Source: DASWVC01 sp036401335 (GTDB lineage: Bacteria > Verrucomicrobiota > Verrucomicrobiia > Chthoniobacterales > JAFAMB01). Taken from it: a DNA stretch of 22,704 nucleotides. Numbering within the stretch: position 1 is the stretch's first letter; the number at the start of each line of letters is the position of its first letter. Shown piece after piece: positions 1 through 6,352 of the stretch. The DNA lies in contig DASWVC010000320.1 of NCBI GenBank assembly GCA_036401335.1, forward strand, positions 1 to 22,704. Reading direction: 5' to 3'. Below the pieces are notes generated by a model. That model had not been told where the DNA came from. It searched no databases and saw only the letters and a list, made by a program, of their open reading frames with translations. Position numbers and translations under genes: made by a program.

Positions 1-99
1 CCGGAACTGCGGGACCGCAATGCCCGCGGCATCTGGCGCTTGATCAACGGGCAACTCACGAAGGACCACGTCGGGGGATCCACCCCTGCAGCTGGTTAG
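1..99 (+). CDS. 3' end of an unidentified gene (partial)
   Basis: An open frame runs from the left edge to a TAG at 97-99 and gives 32 residues ending in GGSTPAAG. The segment is rich in charged residues (PELRDRNARGIWRLINGQL) and then turns into a short Gly/Ser/Pro/Ala tail, which looks like a disordered C-terminus. I do not recognise the family. The frame is open throughout and it stops exactly where the opposing gene stops: its TAG shares two bases with the TAA of the minus-strand gene. That arrangement supports a real gene end rather than a chance frame. Confidence 0.45.
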   Translation, partial: PELRDRNARGIWRLINGQLTKDHVGGSTPAAG

Positions 100-626
100 C
101 TCTTTTCGGCCGCCTTCACCAAGCCCGAGTTTGGCCCGCGCGGGTCCTTGGAACGGCCCACGGCACGAATCTGCGACCGTTCATAAGCCCGGATGTAAGC
201 CGTCAAACGCGGTTCCATCTGGCGCATCCGGTTGCAGACGGTCGTGTAGTAGGCGCGCAGGTAATTGCGGCGGGCCTCCACGCTCAACGCCGCGTCGGCA
301 TCCTGCAGCAACCCCAGCGCCTGTGCGTTTTGCATCGCCACCGATCGAACCGCCACCAACCGCTTTTCGTCTTCACGCCGTTGTTCCTCAGAAACGACCG
401 GGGTGGCGGCTGGAGCGGCGGTTCCCGTTTTGGGGCTGCTACTCGGGTCCGGGAAAAGGGGTGCGGGATCCGGCAAGGCATCGGTGCGCGGCAACAAATC
501 GGGGGCGGCCTCGTTCTGAGCGTTTCCTTGTGGCAGCGGCGTTCCAGGTGCCAACGCCTGACCCCGGGCCTGGGCGGCCACTGCCACCAAAGCCAACCCA
601 AGCATCACGTGCCGGCTCGTTTTCAT
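96..626 (-). CDS. Secreted small protein of unknown function
   Basis: This 176-residue protein opens with a classical signal peptide: MKTSRH, then a hydrophobic stretch to about residue 18, with likely cleavage near ARGQA. Residues 25-75 are rich in Pro and Ala and are probably a flexible linker. Residues 78-150 look helical and charged, with EEQRREDEKR followed by RRNYLRAYYTTVCNRMRQME. The helical part is probably a periplasmic domain, but I recognise no family. The ATG at 626 has a GAGG-like sequence about 11 bases upstream. The gene converges on the partial gene at the left edge, and the two stop codons overlap. A small membrane protein lies 93 bases upstream on the same strand, so the two may be co-transcribed. 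Confidence 0.7.
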   Translation of the reverse strand: MKTSRHVMLGLALVAVAAQARGQALAPGTPLPQGNAQNEAAPDLLPRTDALPDPAPLFPDPSSSPKTGTAAPAATPVVSEEQRREDEKRLVAVRSVAMQNAQALGLLQDADAALSVEARRNYLRAYYTTVCNRMRQMEPRLTAYIRAYERSQIRAVGRSKDPRGPNSGLVKAAEKS

Positions 627-719
627 GACCCGCTACCCTCTGTATGAAAGCACAGGCGCCAGCGTCCGCCAACGACAATCGCCTGCCCCACAGGGGGCGA
701 TCAGCAGACGCCGCCAGCT

Positions 720-956
720 TCAAAAGGACCGGTCGATCCGGCACGTTGCCAGCACCACCCCGCCCGTGCCCGTCAGGATCAACCAATGGTTCCAGGGATC
801 CGGCACGAAAAAGGAGGAGAAAGTCATCACTGCAAAACAGATCAGCCGGACGTACAACCAGGGTTGTTTGTCGTCCTGAACGAAAATCCGCCGGATGTCC
901 CGCACGAGCAGCGCGCCGCTGACCAAGCTGACCAAATCCAGGAAAAGGTTCAACAT
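720..956 (-). CDS. Small two-helix membrane protein, unknown function
   Basis: This 78-residue protein has two hydrophobic stretches: residues 2-18 (LNLFLDLVSLVSGALLV) and about 35-72 (LYVRLICFAVMTFSSFF and LILTGTGGVVLAT). A short charged loop, RDIRRIFVQDDKQ, sits between them. The composition is typical of a small inner-membrane protein, and the second stretch may form two helices. It starts at an ATG with only a weak purine-rich region upstream. I cannot assign a family. It lies on the same strand as the secreted protein downstream (gap 93 bases). The reading frame is plausible but short, so some doubt remains. Confidence 0.55.
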   Translation of the reverse strand: MLNLFLDLVSLVSGALLVRDIRRIFVQDDKQPWLYVRLICFAVMTFSSFFVPDPWNHWLILTGTGGVVLATCRIDRSF

Positions 957-1036
957 TGAGCGGGACTTCCCGCCTCACTATAGCAGGTGCCAAGAATCCG
1001 TTCCGAATGAGCCTGGTCGACGGGATGAAAAGGGCC

Positions 1037-1259
1037 CGGTAGGGCGGCGTGTCCCTTCGCCGCCGGGCGTGCCGGGGTCAACGTGGCGGGGAAGCCGGGC
1101 AGTGAGCGTGCCTTCGTCACCAGGCGGGACGTCGCCCGTCCCTTGCCAGCCGGCCTCCGCACCGCCGCCGTACCCTGAGGCGCTTGAGGAGTCCGCGTAG
1201 GGACAAGCGGCCCTGCCTGCAGGAGGCTCCGTGGTGCCACACGACTCGCCGCCCTACCG
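1037..1259. repeat. 223 bp GC-rich element with terminal inverted repeats (MITE-like)
   Basis: The left end (1037-1053) and the right end (1243-1259, read in reverse complement) both give CGGTAGGGCGGCGNGTC, with one mismatch over 17 bases. The interior is very GC-rich and has no convincing gene. Short frames on both strands here have poor composition and no ribosome binding site. No transposase is present and I see no clear target-site duplication. Text of the type GTAGGGCGGCG(A/T)GTC resembles dispersed intergenic repeats I associate with Verrucomicrobiota genomes, but that is recollection, not a search. The rest of the 957-1339 gap shows nothing else I can name. Confidence 0.5.
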
Positions 1260-1339
1260 AGCTTCCGCACAGGCCCACACGCCGAGGCCGTAGCCTTTTT
1301 GAGGCAACCGGCATAACCCCGGCCCCGGACCGTTGGAGT

Positions 1340-2248
1340 TTACAGCTCAAGCCGGAGGTTCAACTCGACGTAAGGAGCGCCTTTCGTTCTAAACGAGGGA
1401 CCCGAGTGAAAGTAGTCAAACTCACGTTCAAAACTCCATCCGGCGTGGAGAGATGCGGACACGCTCCGGATGGGGTTGAAGGATACACCTGCCCCGGCCC
1501 GGTATTCCCGGTATTCCAGGACGGCGTTATTCGTCCGGCGATCGTTCGTCGGCCCGTTGCGAAAAGCGCCGCCGAGTAACTCTCCTCCGGCAAAAACCTG
1601 TGTCGAATCACTTAATTTGTAGCTGATGTTTGGTCGCGGAAAAACTGCTTCGACCTTGAGCCGGTCGGTTGCTCGCCAGATTAGCCCGCCGCCCGGCAGC
1701 ACCGGGTATTCGTCCAGAATCGAGGCACGCAGCCCAACGACCAGATCCAACGAGGGCCGCAACGGGTAGCCGACGCCTACGGTGACTGGAATGTCGAACG
1801 AATTGTCCGTCACGTGGTCGCGGGTAAAATAAGCACCCGGCTCAAGCCGCAGCTGAAAACCCAGCCGGCCTTTACTCCAGTATTCAACCCCTACGTCGGC
1901 GGCAACCTGGTTCAGGGAGTAAGGAAGGGCCGCGTTGGATCGCGAAAAGTCGAACCGCTCCAGGTCCGGGCCCACGCGGAAATACCACCCGTCCGCAAAG
2001 TTGATCCGTCGAACGGCGTCCAAGCGGTAGTGGTACTCGGCCTGGGAACCAAGGCCATTGTACCACCGGAACCTGCTCCCCAACGTGTAATCCCCCTGCA
2101 GGTCGACCGTCCACAAAGGAACCGCTGCCGACACGGGCAAAGGCGCCGGAGGCGGTTGGACGGCCTTGTCATCTCCAGCCAGAGCACCCCTGGTACCAAG
2201 GAATCCGAACAAACCAATGAGCAGCGGCGCAATAAATCGAAGTTTCAT
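1340..2248 (-). CDS. Outer-membrane beta-barrel protein (DUF6268-like)
   Basis: The protein is 302 residues from the chosen ATG at 2248, which puts a clean signal peptide at the N-terminus (MKLRFIAPLLIGLFGFLGTRGALAG). A longer frame starting at 2287 would add 13 residues ahead of the signal and is less likely. After a Pro-rich linker, the chain alternates polar and hydrophobic residues in short amphipathic strands. Examples are WTVDLQGDYTLGSRFRW, YRLDAVRRINFADGWYFRVG and the final YVELNLRLEL. This is the pattern of an outer-membrane beta-barrel, and the C-terminal strand ends in a hydrophobic residue. The layout resembles DUF6268-type proteins of Verrucomicrobiota and Planctomycetes. Substrate and role are unknown. 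Confidence 0.7.
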   Translation of the reverse strand: MKLRFIAPLLIGLFGFLGTRGALAGDDKAVQPPPAPLPVSAAVPLWTVDLQGDYTLGSRFRWYNGLGSQAEYHYRLDAVRRINFADGWYFRVGPDLERFDFSRSNAALPYSLNQVAADVGVEYWSKGRLGFQLRLEPGAYFTRDHVTDNSFDIPVTVGVGYPLRPSLDLVVGLRASILDEYPVLPGGGLIWRATDRLKVEAVFPRPNISYKLSDSTQVFAGGELLGGAFRNGPTNDRRTNNAVLEYREYRAGAGVSFNPIRSVSASLHAGWSFEREFDYFHSGPSFRTKGAPYVELNLRLEL

Positions 2249-2522
2249 AAACGGGATCACGGGTGGCGGCCAGCCTAACGCATGCATGTCTTACCTGCTA
2301 CCATCATGACTCCACAAGTGGATACGCGTTTATTTTCGGCGTAGGGCCGATGACCCGGCAGCTTTTGCGAGCCAAACATCAACTTTGATAACATTGTTGG
2401 AATTATTATAAGTATTTAATTGAATCTAGAGAATGGATTATGTAGTCGGTGCATCTAATCAGAGGGTGGTTCCGCATTTATAAGCGTAATCGACCTTTGC
2501 TCTTGTCCATCTCACCTTCATT
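2249..2522. other. Divergent intergenic region between barrel protein and ferritin-like protein
   Basis: This 274-base gap holds the control regions of two divergent genes. Positions 2381-2445 are much richer in A and T than the surroundings, which fits a promoter zone. The plus-strand promoter candidate is listed separately. No RNA gene or further open frame is convincing here. Confidence 0.5.
2385..2412 (+). promoter_or_regulatory. Sigma-70-type promoter candidate for the ferritin-like gene
   Basis: TTGATA (2385-2390) and TATAAG (2407-2412) are separated by 16 bases and lie in an A/T-rich island. Each hexamer matches five of six consensus positions. The start codon at 2523 is about 110 bases downstream of the -10 element, so the transcript would carry a leader of roughly 100 bases. 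No clear Shine-Dalgarno sequence precedes that ATG. Confidence 0.4.
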
Positions 2523-3476
2523 ATGAACTTACCCAATCAAGAAAAAGTTGGCTTGCCAGCTGCCGCTTTAGCGGCCGCCAAAGCTCCGGGTTTTCTTAGC
2601 CGGCGTTCTTTCCTCCGCCGGGCTTCGGTTGCGACCGGCGCCACCGTGGCCGCGGGGACCGGCGTCGGGCTGTTAGGCTCTGCGGCGCCGGCCAAGGCCG
2701 TCCCGGCGACGGACCTCGATCCCGCCGTGCTGAATTTTGCGCTGAACTTGGAGTACGTCGAAGCCGAGTTCTACCTGAACGCGGCGTTCGGGCAAGGACT
2801 CGAGGCGTTTGGCGTTGATGTAACCGGGGCTGGAACTTTGGGCCCCGTAACCATCAAACCGAGCCCACAGCTACCCCTCGATAACGTTGCCATCCGCGAG
2901 TACGCCAATGAAATTGCGATCGACGAATACCACCACGTGTTGTTCCTGCGGGCAGCCCTTCAGGCGGCCGGGGTCCAGCCAGTGGCCAGGCCGGCCGTCG
3001 ACCTCCTCAACAGTTTCAACACCCTGGCCCAGGCAGCGGGGCTGGGTGCCAGTTTTGATCCGTTTGCAAGCGATGCCAATTTCATCCTGGGCGCGTTCAT
3101 CTTTGAAGACGTCGGCGTGACCGCCTACAACGGAGCTGCCACGTTGCTCACCAATCCGGCCTACCTTCAGGCCGCGGCCAGCATCCTGGCCGTTGAAGCG
3201 TACCATTCGGGGGTCCTTCGTTTGCTGGCCTTTCAAGGCGGGCTTTCCTCCCAAGTGGCGGCTGACCAGATCTCCAACCTTCGCGCCGTGCTCGGCGGGG
3301 GTGGAGACAAAGGGGTGTTGACGCCGGATAACGCGGCCCAACTGATCCCGGTCGACGAAAACGGTTTGGCCTTTTACCGGTCGACCCGTGAGGTGTTGAA
3401 CATCGTCTACGGAAGCGTCGGCGCCTCCAGCGGCTTGTTTTTCCCGAATGGGTTCAACGGCGCAATCACGTCTTGA
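2523..3476 (+). CDS. Tat-exported ferritin-like domain protein
   Basis: This 317-residue protein has a twin-arginine signal, SRRSFLRRAS at residues 26-35. A hydrophobic Ala/Gly stretch follows, with a likely cleavage site after AKA near residue 59. The mature part resembles the Ferritin_2 group (related to plant desiccation protein Pcc13-62 and to proteins common in stress-tolerant bacteria). Candidate di-iron ligands sit in pairs as expected for a four-helix bundle: EYVEAE (77-82), DEYHH (134-138), the Glu of FEDVG (195) and VEAYHSG (224-230). Tat export implies folding, possibly with metal loaded, in the cytoplasm before secretion. The physiological role, perhaps metal storage or oxidative protection, is inferred. 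The gene stands alone, with its own promoter candidate upstream and a hairpin downstream. Confidence 0.82.
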   Translation: MNLPNQEKVGLPAAALAAAKAPGFLSRRSFLRRASVATGATVAAGTGVGLLGSAAPAKAVPATDLDPAVLNFALNLEYVEAEFYLNAAFGQGLEAFGVDVTGAGTLGPVTIKPSPQLPLDNVAIREYANEIAIDEYHHVLFLRAALQAAGVQPVARPAVDLLNSFNTLAQAAGLGASFDPFASDANFILGAFIFEDVGVTAYNGAATLLTNPAYLQAAASILAVEAYHSGVLRLLAFQGGLSSQVAADQISNLRAVLGGGGDKGVLTPDNAAQLIPVDENGLAFYRSTREVLNIVYGSVGASSGLFFPNGFNGAITS

Positions 3477-3493
3477 GGGCACGAAGGTCGGAA

Positions 3494-3519
3494 GGAACCG
3501 GGCTGGACTGCCCGGTTCC
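3494..3519. terminator. Perfect 10 bp hairpin between convergent genes
   Basis: GGAACCGGGC (3494-3503) pairs perfectly with GCCCGGTTCC (3510-3519) around a six-base loop. It starts 18 bases after the ferritin-like gene stops and lies between two convergent genes. No T-run follows on either strand, so it may be a weak or factor-assisted terminator, or a 3'-end-protecting structure. Confidence 0.5.
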
Positions 3520-3555
3520 CCTGCACCCGTATTGAAGGGGAAAGCGCCTCCCTCG

Positions 3556-3574
3556 GCCTGCTTTTTGTGCAGGC
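3556..3574. terminator. Short hairpin just after the glycosidase-like gene
   Basis: GCCTGC (3556-3561) pairs with GCAGGC (3569-3574) around a seven-base loop that contains the T-run itself. On the minus strand it lies directly downstream of the stop codon at 3579. The stem is only six pairs and no T-run follows the stem, so the terminator role is uncertain. Confidence 0.25.
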
Positions 3575-3578
3575 GGGT

Positions 3579-6026
3579 TCAACGGGCCTCAACCTGCAAT
3601 TCGTAATCCCCGGCTCCAAAGCCTTGGACAACAACCTCGGACCCGCGCAGCGTGGTATGCACGACGTAGGCCGCCGGCGTGCCGTTCAGGTGGACCTGTT
3701 TGACGGTGGCGCCGGCCGGCAGGGCATACCCGATTTCTGCCTGAAAGCCGGGAGGAACGCTTACCCGGGTGGTGTAGACGTTGCCGTCACGATGCGCGGA
3801 GGCGCAAAGAACCTGATCACCGACCCGCACGCCGTCGATGTTCAGGCTCGGCAGGCCGGCGGGGAGCTGCGGCACGACACTGACCCGGTGCTGCGGTGCA
3901 TCGGGCCGGATGCCCAGGAAATAAGAGACGACCGGGTAAACCACGCCGTAGGAAGACCAGGCCTGCATGACCATTGCCCGTTTCGTGAACGCTTCGAGGT
4001 GATCGTAGCCTGGGCTGTCGAACAACTCGGGTAAAGCACCTGGTTGCTCCGCGTCGAGTTGATCGGCAATGAACAGTGCGTAACGGAGGGCTTCATCGAC
4101 GCGTCCGTAGTTGCTTTCCGCCACGGCCATCACGGAGGTGTTCAGCGCGGAAGCTTCAAGGTCACCGGTCCCGGTTGAGCCGCCGCCCACCCCTGCCTGG
4201 TAAAAGCCGGTGGCGCCGGTGAACGTGGAGGATTCCAGCCGGGCGAACGCCGCCTGGGCGTGGGAAGCGGAAGCAAGGCTGGTCTCCATCGGGGTAGCAT
4301 TGGTCCAGAAAAGCTGCTGCAGCTTCGTCAAGGACGTTGCCCCGGCAGCCACGTACGCTGGCGGGTCGGTGGGAACGGCGTGGTTTAACGCGAGTGAATC
4401 GGCGTACAATGATTCGGCCGGCATCCACCAATCCGTGTCGAAGCGGTTGAGCAACGACTGAACCTTGGCCGAAGCCCAGCTCCGGGTCGCCTCATCGTTC
4501 CGGGCGGAAGCCATTTCGACGAGGTCATTCAGCGCCCGGACGGTGTACACCGCCACGTCGACCTTTTCAGCCCCTTGCCCCGCAGATTCCTCCATGCCGG
4601 CCCCTTCCGGCCAGCCGTCCTGGTTAAGGTCAAGTGCCGACGTCAGGTAATGAAGGCCGCGCACGATAAAAGCGTAATTCGCGTTCAGCACGTCCGGGTC
4701 GCCGCTCCATCGCCAAAGGGTTGCGACGGCTGTGGCAAACTCGGCCGTTTCATTGGAATCGCCGGGTTGCTGAGCCGTGCCGAAATAGATGTCTCCCGTG
4801 GTCACGATCTCATGCAGCACCTTGCCCGTTGAACCGTTTACCGTTTCGGAGACGCGGCGAAGCAGGTTCAGGTGTTCTTTCGCCTGTTGGAACTGGCCAA
4901 CGGCCACCAGCGGGAAAACGGTGTAGCAGCCGTCGGTTCCAAAATACCACGGGTAATCCGGGTAACCCGCCCCGAACCCGCGCAACCTGGCGTAAGTGGC
5001 AATGGGAGGGGGGTAAACCGTGCCTTCCTGCGTGTCGCGGATTTGTGGCTGCTCCACCTCCCGCCGCATATCGGCCAGGTTGAATTTTGCCCAGTCAAAA
5101 GCGGCTTGCAGGTCTTTGCGAGGGATATCCACCCGGCTCCGGCCAAGCAAAGCCAGCCTTTCGTGGACCTTTGCCTCGAGTTTGCACTCCGGCCCTGATA
5201 AAGCCTCGCAGGCCGTGTGGTAAACCTCGCCGCGACCAACATTGGAGCCGGCGATCACCAGCCAGAGGCTGAGTTCACTTCCGGCTGTGATGGTCACCTG
5301 CCAGGTAAGTTTACCCGAAGCCTGTTTGGGTTGAGGAGCCGCCAAAGCGACGTTCGCGCCGCTGAATCGCGCCGAGTTGGTGCCCGCTGTAACGAGGGGC
5401 GAACCGGTCACGAGGGCGGTCCACGGTTTACCGGGCTGGGTGAAGACAAGGCCCGAGACCGTCGGGTCGAAGGTGACCTGGTCCGGTTGGTGAAGGTCGT
5501 CAAACGTCGGGACGGTACCGGACCAGGGGTAAGCCGAGACCAACTCGCTGGTGGCAAGGATGGAAAAATCAAACGTCCGCGTGGCTCCCGAACCGTTGCG
5601 CAGCGTGAGGCCGACCAGCACAGCCGGCAGGCCGTCCGGTGAAAACGTGGTTCGGGTGACCTCGATTCCGTTCACTCCAGGGTAATTAAAGCGGACGAAT
5701 CCCGGAGCGGACGTAAAACGATTGGCCGGGGGAAGCGGAACGCCGGCCACGCTAAGCTGGTAAGTGTCGAGAAGCTTAATCGGATGGGCCCACACGCCAC
5801 CCATGTGCCCTTTGATGTGCCAACCCATGCTCGGGAAAGCACCGTCCAAGGTTCCAATTTCGTAGGCGCGGTCACCCGCGACCACGTAGCGTTTCTGGCT
5901 GAGTTTGTCGGAGGTCGAGCGGGTAAGAAAATCGCGATTGTCTGGGGAAGGGGCCAGAGGCTCCTGGGATAATAGCGGGCCTGCCGCGGCGAGCGTGAGC
6001 AGGCCTGCCACGAAGAATGGTTTCAT
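3579..6026 (-). CDS. Secreted (alpha/alpha)6-barrel glycosidase-like protein (debranching-enzyme-like)
   Basis: This 815-residue protein has a signal peptide (MKPFFVAGLLTLAAAGPLLSQ). Residues 30-300 look like a beta-rich N-terminal domain. Residues 300-715 look like an (alpha/alpha)6 toroid of the glycogen-debranching/GH15-like type. PWYFGTDGCYTVFPL (359-373) corresponds to the PWFGxDG signature of debranching-enzyme C-domains. KVLHEIVTTGDIYFGT (402-417) and LDLNQDGWPEGAGMEE (465-480) also fit this clan; the acidic residues D365, D470 and E474 or E479 are catalytic candidates. The C-terminal 110 residues are again beta-rich, as in amylo-alpha-glucosidase-like and GH63/GH78-like proteins. Export points to hydrolysis of an external or periplasmic glycan. 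I cannot fix the substrate from sequence alone. The ATG at 6026 has no clear Shine-Dalgarno sequence. Confidence 0.75.
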   Translation of the reverse strand: MKPFFVAGLLTLAAAGPLLSQEPLAPSPDNRDFLTRSTSDKLSQKRYVVAGDRAYEIGTLDGAFPSMGWHIKGHMGGVWAHPIKLLDTYQLSVAGVPLPPANRFTSAPGFVRFNYPGVNGIEVTRTTFSPDGLPAVLVGLTLRNGSGATRTFDFSILATSELVSAYPWSGTVPTFDDLHQPDQVTFDPTVSGLVFTQPGKPWTALVTGSPLVTAGTNSARFSGANVALAAPQPKQASGKLTWQVTITAGSELSLWLVIAGSNVGRGEVYHTACEALSGPECKLEAKVHERLALLGRSRVDIPRKDLQAAFDWAKFNLADMRREVEQPQIRDTQEGTVYPPPIATYARLRGFGAGYPDYPWYFGTDGCYTVFPLVAVGQFQQAKEHLNLLRRVSETVNGSTGKVLHEIVTTGDIYFGTAQQPGDSNETAEFATAVATLWRWSGDPDVLNANYAFIVRGLHYLTSALDLNQDGWPEGAGMEESAGQGAEKVDVAVYTVRALNDLVEMASARNDEATRSWASAKVQSLLNRFDTDWWMPAESLYADSLALNHAVPTDPPAYVAAGATSLTKLQQLFWTNATPMETSLASASHAQAAFARLESSTFTGATGFYQAGVGGGSTGTGDLEASALNTSVMAVAESNYGRVDEALRYALFIADQLDAEQPGALPELFDSPGYDHLEAFTKRAMVMQAWSSYGVVYPVVSYFLGIRPDAPQHRVSVVPQLPAGLPSLNIDGVRVGDQVLCASAHRDGNVYTTRVSVPPGFQAEIGYALPAGATVKQVHLNGTPAAYVVHTTLRGSEVVVQGFGAGDYELQVEAR

Positions 6027-6079
6027 GGGAGGAAAGGGTTGGGGAAGCCGGCTGCCGTGCCGCCACCCTCGGGGTGAGG

Positions 6080-6091
6080 CAACGGCCGTTG
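6080..6091. promoter_or_regulatory. Palindrome CAACGGCCGTTG, candidate operator
   Basis: This perfect 12-base palindrome is flanked by GAG and CTC in an interrupted extension. It lies 54-65 bases upstream of the glycosidase-like start codon, a suitable place for a repressor site. Symmetric sites with a central CG are typical of LacI-family operators, but no regulator gene is in the window, so this is speculative. Confidence 0.25.
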
Positions 6092-6281
6092 GTCTCGGTG
6101 ATTAGGGGGGTTGAAGGCGGGACGGCCCCATTAAGCTCGCCCTGCCTTCGGCTGTCAACCGTTCGCTGCGAGTGGTTTCAGCACGTGCGTCTAAGGCGCA
6201 GCACCCAAGGAACACAACATCCCATTTCCCGGAGACCCCGATACCCCAGCCGGCTAGGGACAGATACGCCTGCCGAGCGGC

Positions 6282-6295
6282 GCTAACCGGTTAGC
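6282..6295. promoter_or_regulatory. Palindrome GCTAACCGGTTAGC, candidate operator
   Basis: This perfect 14-base palindrome with an AACCGGTT core recalls LacI/GalR-type operators. It lies 256 bases upstream of the glycosidase-like gene and 58 bases beyond the secDF stop. As a hairpin it would have only five pairs and no T-run, so a terminator role is less likely. Confidence 0.25.
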
Positions 6296-6352
6296 CTCCT
6301 GCCGGACTCGACCCTGCCAGGAACGGGCAATGCGTCGATCCTTGTTTGCCGA

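Larger units (their letters stand above)
6027..6352. other. 326 bp intergenic region with two perfect palindromes
   Basis: No credible gene lies in this gap between secDF and the glycosidase-like gene, both read leftward. It holds two palindromes, listed separately, and an imperfect inverted repeat with outer arms GGTTGA (about 6109) and TCAACC (about 6158). I see no terminator with a T-run after secDF. Confidence 0.5.

Noticed and set aside
439..993. A 184-codon minus-strand open frame
   Set aside because: It overlaps both the secreted protein and the small membrane protein in another frame and lacks a signal, domain or ribosome binding site.
950..1350. Several short frames inside the gap with the inverted-repeat element
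   Set aside because: They occur on both strands, are Arg/Pro-rich, and coincide with a repeat; there is no sign of translation.
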